This document shows positions 1 to 5,755 of a stretch of 7,279 nucleotides of DNA, in pieces (the first letter of the stretch is position 1; every line of letters starts with the position of its first letter). The translations under genes and the position numbers were made by a program. Source of the DNA: Bacteroides sp. (GTDB lineage: Bacteria; Bacteroidota; Bacteroidia; Bacteroidales; Bacteroidaceae). The stretch spans positions 1 to 7,279 of the forward strand of contig JAFYML010000138.1 of NCBI GenBank assembly GCA_017556595.1, read 5' to 3'. Under the pieces are notes generated by a model. It had not been told where the DNA came from. It was given only the letters and a program-made list of their open reading frames with translations, and did no database searches.

Positions 1-405
1 CTTATACATACTACTTTCTTTGTTCTTCTTACCACGTACACGACGCAAGATAGCTTCAATTCTGAAAGTCAACTCTTCCATGCTGAATGGCTTAGTAATG
101 TAATCGTCTGCACCAATCTTAAAGCCTTCCAAAATATCTTCTTTCAATGTTTTAGCAGTGAGGAAGATAATGGGCACTTCCGAATTAGCTGCACGAACCT
201 CTTGTGCCAATGTAAAACCATCTTTCTTAGGCATCATCACATCGAACACACAAATATCATACTTATTCTTTAAGAATGCTTTATATCCGGCTTCTCCATC
301 AGGATACAATTCAGCATTATATCCCTTAGCTTGCGGATACTCTCTCAATAACATACCAAGATTCTCATCATCTTCGCACAATAAAATACTCAATCTTTCT
401 TCCAT
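1..405 (-). CDS. rprY: Two-component response regulator, RprY-type (partial, N-terminal 135 residues)
   Basis: This is the receiver domain of a response regulator, the phosphorylation partner of the histidine kinase encoded just upstream. The protein starts MEERLSILLCEDDENLG. The acidic pocket is D12/D13, the phospho-acceptor is D55 in VFDVMMPKKDG, the switch Thr is T83 (FLTAK) and the conserved Lys is K105 (TKPF). The receiver fold ends near residue 122, after which a basic linker (RRVRGKKNK) leads off the window. The DNA-binding domain, expected to be OmpR-type winged helix, is therefore not visible. The ATG lies 5 bp after the kinase stop codon, so the two genes are surely co-transcribed; no good Shine-Dalgarno is visible, as is usual in Bacteroidetes. 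The RprY name rests on pairing with an RprX-like kinase and on family knowledge. Receiver identity is certain; the ortholog name is probable. Confidence 0.9.
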   Translation of the reverse strand, partial: MEERLSILLCEDDENLGMLLREYPQAKGYNAELYPDGEAGYKAFLKNKYDICVFDVMMPKKDGFTLAQEVRAANSEVPIIFLTAKTLKEDILEGFKIGADDYITKPFSMEELTFRIEAILRRVRGKKNKESSMYK

Positions 406-410
406 ATCAA

Positions 411-1958
411 TCAATTTTTAAGTAAAGGTAATGCAATTATAAATTTTGTTCCAACATTCACTTCGCTTTCAGCTCGAATTGTTCCCTTATGATCGGTAAC
501 AATTTTCTTCACATAGGCCAAACCTAAGCCGAAGCCTTTTACATCGTGCAGATTACCTGTATGCACGCGGTAGAACTTATCAAATATCTTTTTCAAATTT
601 TCTTTCTTGATGCCAATACCATTATCTTGAATAGCTATCATCAACTTACCCGAATCGTTCCAAGTTTGCACTTTAAGAAGCATTTTTTCATCGTCGCGCT
701 TATACTTCACTGCGTTATCCATCAAGTTGAATATCACATTAGTGATATGCATTTCATCAGCAAAAATCACAGCATCTTGTGCTTCCAAATCCGATTCTAT
801 CTTTCCACCATGACTTTCCACCTTCAATGCAAACGTACTTACAACGCCCTTTATCAACTCGTTTACATCAATCTCTTTACGCTTAAGCGTTGCCTTTTGG
901 CGATCGAACATAGACATTTGCAACACCTTTTCCACTTGGAAACGCAAGCGTTTAGTTTCGTCGTTGATAACCGTAGAGATATGCTTGAACATAGCAGGCG
1001 ATTTACCTACAGCCGGGTCGCCAAGCATCTGAGCAGCCAACGATATCGTAGAGATAGGTGTTTTGAATTCATGCGTCATGTTGTTTACAAAGTCGTTCTT
1101 CATCTCCGTAAGTTTCTTTTGGCGGAAGATGATATAGATGGTAAAGATGAATGTTACCAACAGAATCAATGTAAATATCAACGAAGGAATCATAAAGCTA
1201 ATCGAATCGGAGATATAGCCTGCCTTGCCAGGGAAGTGAACTTTAATAACACTCATTCTTGCAGGTGGATCGTTCAAGAATAATGGCCAAGAGTATGCCA
1301 CTTCACTACCCTCGTCTACATAATCCGAACAACGATACACTTCATGCCCATCACCATCAATAACACGGAAATGATAATTCAGTTCAACACCATTGTCTAT
1401 CAATGCCGATTTAATGTATTGATCCAAGTTTTTAAAGTTTACACGTTCGGCCAACGGCTTATCCATAGCATGATATACCATTTGCCACACCACTTCATCT
1501 ACCAATGCACGTTGATACAAATAGCGATTCTTAATAATATCGACCAACGATCTTGATGTTTGCGGTATAGTCTTTGCACCATGTTTTCGAGAAATCACGG
1601 CTCTTGGTACATTTGTATTCTCTTCTGTATATGATTTAAATTCGACAGACGAACTTACGGTACCATTTGGAGAGGTTACCGTAATTCTTTGCGTATGTAA
1701 TGTACTTGAGCTTGGGGTTTGTTGCGATTGCTCCCATACTCTCTTCTCTGCTTCCGACACATCTTCGCGCAACCAGCGTTCCACCTCGTCCAATTCTACG
1801 TCTCTTGATGCTGCCATCAATGCACGCTTCACCGACGCATCGAACTGTTCGTTGCGCATATTAGCCATCTCTTCAATGTAGCTAATCTGTAGATAGAGCA
1901 AACTTAAGAAGCTAAGCCCCATCACAACACCTAATATCCAAATAGTAGACTTTTTCAT
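411..1958 (-). CDS. rprX: Sensor histidine kinase, RprX-type
   Basis: Inner-membrane sensor kinase of 515 residues that should autophosphorylate and pass phosphate to the adjacent regulator. A signal-anchor helix (about residues 6-26) is followed by a periplasmic sensor region of about 225 residues (27-253) and a second transmembrane helix (about 255-279). The cytoplasmic part has the HisKA H-box with phospho-acceptor H296 (FVNNMTHEFKTPIS) and a HATPase domain: N-box (NLMDNAVKY, about 411-419), G1 (DNGIGI, 445-450), F-box (FDKFYRV, 459-465) and G2 (GFGLGL, 475-480). All catalytic motifs are intact. Length and N-terminus match Bacteroides RprX as I remember it. An in-frame GTG two codons upstream (1962-1964) would give 517 residues; I prefer the ATG because it begins the MKKSTIW membrane anchor directly. 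In B. fragilis, RprXY has been linked to tetracycline-resistance control; the natural stimulus cannot be read from the sequence. Confidence 0.93.
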   Translation of the reverse strand: MKKSTIWILGVVMGLSFLSLLYLQISYIEEMANMRNEQFDASVKRALMAASRDVELDEVERWLREDVSEAEKRVWEQSQQTPSSSTLHTQRITVTSPNGTVSSSVEFKSYTEENTNVPRAVISRKHGAKTIPQTSRSLVDIIKNRYLYQRALVDEVVWQMVYHAMDKPLAERVNFKNLDQYIKSALIDNGVELNYHFRVIDGDGHEVYRCSDYVDEGSEVAYSWPLFLNDPPARMSVIKVHFPGKAGYISDSISFMIPSLIFTLILLVTFIFTIYIIFRQKKLTEMKNDFVNNMTHEFKTPISTISLAAQMLGDPAVGKSPAMFKHISTVINDETKRLRFQVEKVLQMSMFDRQKATLKRKEIDVNELIKGVVSTFALKVESHGGKIESDLEAQDAVIFADEMHITNVIFNLMDNAVKYKRDDEKMLLKVQTWNDSGKLMIAIQDNGIGIKKENLKKIFDKFYRVHTGNLHDVKGFGLGLAYVKKIVTDHKGTIRAESEVNVGTKFIIALPLLKN

Positions 1959-2044
1959 AGCCACAAATTTAACACAACTATTTTAACAAATCCAATTTAT
2001 TAACCATAAATAAATCGATTATTTATTTAATTTAAGACTTTTTG

Positions 2045-2075
2045 CAATTATAGTTGCTATTTTAAACACTACAAC
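2045..2075 (-). promoter_or_regulatory. Candidate promoter for rprXY
   Basis: On the minus strand GTTG (2075-2072) and TATAATTG (2052-2045) are separated by 19 bp. This approximates the Bacteroides sigma-ABfr -33 TTTG / -7 TAnnTTTG pattern, with one mismatch in each box. Transcription would start near 2038, giving a 5'UTR of about 80 nt. The UTR would contain an A/T-only 8-bp inverted repeat (2008-2015 / 2021-2028). It lies downstream of the fusA2 terminator and upstream of rprX, where a promoter is needed. The area is very AT-rich, so chance matches are likely. Confidence 0.35.
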
Positions 2076-2116
2076 ATTTTTAATAACGAATTGTTCATAT
2101 TAATAACAAATATTTT

Positions 2117-2161
2117 AAAAAGGAAGCTGCTACTTCCCCAAATAACAGAGAAATAGCAGCT
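2117..2161 (-). terminator. Intrinsic terminator after the EF-G paralog
   Basis: Read on the minus strand, AGCTGCTA (2161-2154) pairs perfectly with TAGCAGCT (2132-2125). The stem extends inward through UUU/AAG, and then CUC/GGG, using G-U wobbles. After a short spacer the sequence has five Ts (2121-2117). The wobbles pair only in minus-strand RNA and would be A/C mismatches on the plus strand, which fits a terminator for the gene ending at 2192. A second hairpin, GGAAG-TAGCAG-CTTCC (2137-2122), overlaps the 3' arm and sits directly against the same T run. Confidence 0.82.
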
Positions 2162-2191
2162 ATAAATATAAAACAGACGAAATAGTTCGTA

Positions 2192-4348
2192 TTAATCTTC
2201 TGTTTGAGCAGTTTCAAATTCCTTGATAAGTTTGTCTTGAACATCACCAGGAACAAGTTCGTAGCTTGCAAACTTCATAATAAATGAAGCACGTCCACCA
2301 GTCAATGAACTCAATGAAGTTGAGTATGAAGACATTTCTTTCAAAGGTACTTTAGCAGTAAGCTTTTCATAACCAGCTTCACTACTCATACCCATAATCA
2401 TACCACGACGTCCTTGCAAGTCGCTCATCACATCACCCATCTTATCGCTTGGCACGAATACTTCTACGTCATAGATAGGTTCAAGAATCTTAGGACCAGC
2501 ATTCTTGAAGGCTTCGCTAAATGCGTTACGTCCGGCAAGCATGAACGAGATTTCATTTGAATCTACTGGGTGCATCTTACCATCGTAAACAATCACGCGT
2601 ACATCGCGAGCATATGAACCTGTCAATGGGCCTTGTTCCATACGTGACATAACGCCCTTCAAGATAGCAGGCATAAAGCGTGTATCAATAGCACCACCTA
2701 CTACACTATTTACGAACACAAGTTTACCACCCCATTCCAATGGAATTTCTTCGGTACCCTTCACGTTCATCTTGAATTCTTGTCCGTTGAAACGATAAGT
2801 ATCAGGCATTGGCATTCCTTCGTAGTATGGTTCTACAATGAGGTGTACTTCACCAAATTGTCCAGCACCACCCGATTGTTTCTTATGACGATAGTCGGCA
2901 CGAGCAGCCTTAGTAATAGTTTCACGATATGGAATGCGTGGTTCTTCGAACTTAATCATCAACTTTTCATTGTTTTCCATACGCCACTTCAATGTACGCA
3001 AGTGGAATTCACCTTGACCGTGAACGATAGTTTGACGCAATTCCTTACTTTGTTCCACTACCCATGTTGGATCTTCTTCGCGCATACGATTCAAGATAGC
3101 CATCATCTTTTCAGTATCGGCTTCGTTTACCGGCTTAATTGCACGTGAATACTTAGGATTAGGATATTTGATAAAGTTGAAACGATTTTCTGTACCCTTA
3201 CCATTCAATGTGTTACCAGTATGTACATCTTTCAATTTCACGGTACAACCGATATCACCTGCTACCATTTCTTCTACCTTAATACGGTTTGCACCTGCAC
3301 AAGCGTAGATTTGAGCAATGCGTTCTTTCGAACCACGATCAGCATTTGTAAAGTCTTCACCTTCGTGAACCTTACCGCTCATCACTTTGAAATATTGAAC
3401 ATCACCAATGTGTGGTTCAACTGCTGTCTTAAAGAAGTAGAGAGAAGTTGGAGCATTAACATTAGGATTAACCACTTCACCACGAGTATTGTGAACGTTA
3501 GGCATTTCATCTACGAATGGAACTACGTTACCCAAGAATTCCATCAAACGACGAACACCCATATCCTTACCTGCACAAACGCAGAATACAGGGAACATAC
3601 CACGTGCAGCAAGACCCTTGCGGATACCTTCACGCATTTCGTCTTCGGTCAATGATTCTTGTTCGAAGAATTTTTCCATCAAACCTTCATCGTGTTCAGC
3701 AGCTGCTTCTACCAATGCCTTATGCCATTCGGTAGCTTTATCAAGTTCTTCTGCAGGAATATCTTCGATAGTAGGTGCACCGCCATCTGGGCCCCAAGAA
3801 TATTTCTTCATCAACAATACGTCAATCAAAGAATTGAAGTTAGGACCTGTTGCTAAAGGATATTGTACGGGCACAACCTTTGAGCCGTAGTTGTTTCTCA
3901 ATTGTTCCAATATCAAATCGTAGTCGCACTTTTCGTTATCCAATTGGTTTACCAAGAAAATAACTGGCTTACCCAATTTTTCAGTGTAGCGGAAGTGGTT
4001 TTGTGTACCTACTTCAGGACCATATTGACCATTCAACAACAAGATAGCTGTATCGGTTACGTTCAATGCGGTCATAGCTGCACCAACGAAGTCGTCACTA
4101 CCCGGACAGTCGATAATGTTCAACTTCTTACCATTCCATTCAACATGGAAAACGGTGGAAAACACAGAATAGCCATACTCTTGTTCCACCGGGAAATAAT
4201 CGCTGACTGTATTCTTTGCGGTAATTCTACCACGACGTTTTATAATTCCACTCTCATAGAGCAGCGCCTCAGTGAGAGTGGTTTTTCCAGCACCATCATT
4301 GCCAAGTAAAGCAATGTTCTTAATTTCATTCGTCTGATATACTTTCAT
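2192..4348 (-). CDS. fusA2: Elongation factor G paralog, EF-G2/FusA2 type, with degenerate GTPase site
   Basis: A 718-residue translocation factor homolog, slightly longer than housekeeping EF-G (about 700). Order: G domain with G' insert (1-290), domain II (about 297-385), III (about 405-475), IV (about 476-615), V (about 616-700). The P-loop is GNDGAGKTT (16-24) with K22 and T23 kept. Other GTPase motifs depart from EF-G: switch I reads YGYSV (58-62) instead of RGITI, G3 reads DCPGSDDF (80-87) with S84 where EF-G has its catalytic His, G4 is NQLD (134-137) and G5 has CAGK (258-261). Domain IV keeps the tip His (KMHPVDSNE, H593) but carries roughly 25-30 extra residues around 510-544. From memory, B. 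thetaiotaomicron EF-G2 lacks GTPase activity, is induced by the carbon regulator Cur and supports gut colonization; this protein fits that family. It is a single-gene unit between two terminators. GTPase loss here is inferred, not shown. Confidence 0.92.
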   Translation of the reverse strand: MKVYQTNEIKNIALLGNDGAGKTTLTEALLYESGIIKRRGRITAKNTVSDYFPVEQEYGYSVFSTVFHVEWNGKKLNIIDCPGSDDFVGAAMTALNVTDTAILLLNGQYGPEVGTQNHFRYTEKLGKPVIFLVNQLDNEKCDYDLILEQLRNNYGSKVVPVQYPLATGPNFNSLIDVLLMKKYSWGPDGGAPTIEDIPAEELDKATEWHKALVEAAAEHDEGLMEKFFEQESLTEDEMREGIRKGLAARGMFPVFCVCAGKDMGVRRLMEFLGNVVPFVDEMPNVHNTRGEVVNPNVNAPTSLYFFKTAVEPHIGDVQYFKVMSGKVHEGEDFTNADRGSKERIAQIYACAGANRIKVEEMVAGDIGCTVKLKDVHTGNTLNGKGTENRFNFIKYPNPKYSRAIKPVNEADTEKMMAILNRMREEDPTWVVEQSKELRQTIVHGQGEFHLRTLKWRMENNEKLMIKFEEPRIPYRETITKAARADYRHKKQSGGAGQFGEVHLIVEPYYEGMPMPDTYRFNGQEFKMNVKGTEEIPLEWGGKLVFVNSVVGGAIDTRFMPAILKGVMSRMEQGPLTGSYARDVRVIVYDGKMHPVDSNEISFMLAGRNAFSEAFKNAGPKILEPIYDVEVFVPSDKMGDVMSDLQGRRGMIMGMSSEAGYEKLTAKVPLKEMSSYSTSLSSLTGGRASFIMKFASYELVPGDVQDKLIKEFETAQTED

Positions 4349-4375
4349 GTTTTTGTAAGATTTAAGTGAATAATA

Positions 4376-4390
4376 GCAGGTAAAACCTGC
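4376..4390 (-). promoter_or_regulatory. Short perfect hairpin in the EF-G paralog leader
   Basis: On the minus strand GCAGGT-TTT-ACCTGC forms a perfect 6-bp, GC-rich stem with a 3-nt loop, standing out in AT-rich DNA. It ends 27 nt before the ATG at 4348 and would lie in the 5'UTR if the candidate promoter at 4410-4440 is right. It has no T run after it (TATTATTCAC follows), so it is not a terminator. It could stabilise the mRNA, influence initiation, or be a DNA operator with dyad symmetry. Confidence 0.5.
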
Positions 4391-4409
4391 ATTTCCTTTA
4401 ACGAGGGCG

Positions 4410-4440
4410 CAAATTAGGAATAAATTAGTTATTGACCAAC
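4410..4440 (-). promoter_or_regulatory. Candidate promoter of the EF-G paralog
   Basis: On the minus strand GTTG (4440-4437) is followed after 20 bp by TAATTTG (4416-4410). This resembles the Bacteroides -33 TTTG / -7 TAnnTTTG promoter, with the -7 element one base short. The expected start near 4403 would give a leader of about 55 nt. It lies between the upstream terminator and the gene, and a large inverted repeat (4442-4486) abuts its upstream edge, where an activator would bind. Confidence 0.42.
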
Positions 4441-4441
4441 G

Positions 4442-4486
4442 AAAAGGTGCGTGTTACTAAACTATGTTATTTAGCATACACCTTTT
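4442..4486. repeat. Interrupted inverted repeat upstream of the EF-G paralog promoter
   Basis: AAAAGGTG (4442-4449) is matched by CACCTTTT (4479-4486), and nested inside are CTAAA (4457-4461) and TTTAG (4470-4474). The intervening GTG/CAT (4451-4453 / 4475-4477) also pairs with one G-U wobble on the plus strand. The whole element is 45 bp. It starts 2 bp upstream of the candidate -33 box. It may be a regulator-binding site, or a second terminator behind the uxuA terminator (on the minus strand the outer arm ends in TTTT). No plus-strand gene needs it. Confidence 0.55.
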
Positions 4487-4493
4487 TCTGTAC

Positions 4494-4522
4494 AAAAAAA
4501 GCGTGCAAATAAATTGCACGCT
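4494..4522 (-). terminator. Intrinsic terminator after uxuA
   Basis: Minus strand: a perfect 9-bp stem AGCGTGCAA (4522-4514) / TTGCACGCT (4508-4500) with a 5-nt loop, running straight into seven Ts (4500-4494; the first T is also the last stem base). It lies 38 bp after the uxuA stop codon. It closes the GH97-uxuA transcription unit and insulates the EF-G paralog. Confidence 0.88.
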
Positions 4523-4559
4523 AATTATATATAAGGTATTATAATAATGATTGACTACA

Positions 4560-5734
4560 TTATTTTTGCGCCAATTCATCACGTACCACCGCCATCATTC
4601 CTTCAACTTGCGCCAACGCCAACATACGGCCATGGAAAGAATAACCAGGATTGTATCCTTTCGTTTCATCGCCAAGCATTGTGCGGCCATGATCTACACG
4701 CATAGGCAAAGCAGGATTTTCGGCTTCGAAAATACGGATAAGGTCAATCAAATGGCCACGACCATCGAGGTGTGAACTTTCAATAAAGTTTCCACCCGGC
4801 AAAGCCTTTGTGCTACGCAAATGAACGAAGTGTGTACGAGAAGCAAACTTACGCGCCAACACGCGTGTATCGTTATGCTCGCCGGCGCTAAGTGAGCCAG
4901 CACAGAAAGTCAATCCGTTATGTGGATTATCTACAGCATTCAAGAACCATGCGATATCAGCCTCATCGGTAACAATACGCGGCAAACCTAGCATTTGGAA
5001 AGGTGGATCATCGGGATGCACACACATATTAATGCCATACTCTTCGCAAACGGGCATGATAGCAGCAAGGAAGTAGCGCATATTTTCGCGCAACGCATCG
5101 CGGTCGATGTCTTTATACAACGCCAACAAGTTGCGGAAATGTTCACCGGATTCTTATCACCTTCTTTTATATTACCATTCACAAAACCCTGTGTCTTTAC
5201 GATAATGGTATCTACCAATTCATCTTTCTCAGCCTCGGTAATTACCGCATCGAGTTGCGCCACTTGTTCAAGTTCCTCTTGTGTATAGTCAGCTTCTGCA
5301 CCTTCGCGTGCCAAGATGCGTAAATCGAAATAGGCAAAGCGAATCTTGTCGAAGTAAAGCGACGAGGTTCCATCTGGCCAAGGATGATATAAATCGGTAC
5401 GAATCCAATCGATTACGGGCATAAAGTTGTAGCATACAGTTTTCACACCAGCACGTCCAAGATTAGCCAAACTGATTTTATAATTTTCAATCAACGCATC
5501 GCGATCGGGGCCTGCATATTTAATTGATTCAGATACCGGCAAACTTTCGACTACCGACCATCGCAAACCATACGATTCGATGTACGATTTCAAGTCGTTA
5601 ATTGCTTCCAACGTCCAAACTTCGCCATTAGGTATAGCGTGCAAAGCTGTTACTATGCCCTCTACGCCTATTTGACGCAACATATCGAGCGTAATCTTAT
5701 CGTTTTTTCCAAACCAACGCCAAGTTTTTTCCAT
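4560..5734 (-). pseudogene. uxuA: D-mannonate dehydratase UxuA, interrupted by a frameshift
   Basis: UxuA dehydrates D-mannonate to 2-keto-3-deoxy-D-gluconate in cytoplasmic hexuronate catabolism. The N-terminal part (5734-5145, 197 residues) begins MEKTWRWFGKND and has family blocks HAIPNGEVW and CYNFMPVIDWIRTDLYHPW. The C-terminal part (5144-4560) continues with EHFRNLLALYKDIDRD, HPDDPPFQMLGLPRI, TFCAGSLSAGEHND, HLRSTKALPGGNF and VDHGRTMLG. The two halves are in different frames. After GDKNPV the original frame goes into nonsense and stops at 4988, while the other frame resumes exactly where the family sequence should continue. One base is missing between 5145 and 5144: GT then GAA, where GTN GAA is expected. 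Restored, the product is about 391 residues, the normal UxuA length, with no other damage seen. It is either a recent inactivation or an assembly error. It sits 21 bp downstream of the GH97 gene and is followed by a terminator, so it is the last gene of that operon. Confidence 0.88.
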
Positions 5735-5755
5735 ACTTAAAAGTTATGAGTTTTC

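Noticed and set aside
546..1283. A 245-codon open frame on the plus strand, opposite the histidine kinase gene.
   Set aside because: It lies wholly antisense to conserved HisKA/HATPase coding sequence, its product has low-complexity His/Gln/Cys-rich composition, and no known family is recognisable.
1959..1964. GTG start for rprX, two codons upstream of the ATG.
   Set aside because: The ATG directly begins the expected MKKS signal-anchor, and no ribosome-binding sequence favours GTG; the difference is only two residues.
2008..2028. A/T-only inverted repeat (AAATAAAT / ATTTATTT) upstream of rprX.
   Set aside because: It contains no G-C pairs in the stem and sits in extremely AT-rich DNA where such matches arise by chance; it is mentioned only as part of the possible 5'UTR.
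2081..2108. Direct repeat TAATAAC, twice with a 13-bp gap, in the rprX upstream region.
   Set aside because: Seven bases in AT-rich sequence is not significant without conservation in relatives.
3221..4309. Several plus-strand open frames of 65-144 codons opposite the EF-G paralog.
   Set aside because: They overlap each other and the conserved EF-G coding strand, and their products look like reverse-complement shadows with no recognisable domain.
2192..4348. The EF-G paralog as a TetQ-type tetracycline resistance protein.
   Set aside because: TetQ is shorter (about 640-660 residues) and keeps intact GTPase motifs; length, substitutions and domain IV insertion here fit EF-G2 better.
5127..5144. 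Two separate genes, or programmed frameshifting, in the uxuA region.
   Set aside because: The family sequence is continuous across the break if one base is added, an internal start at 5129 would omit half of the barrel, and there is no slippery motif.
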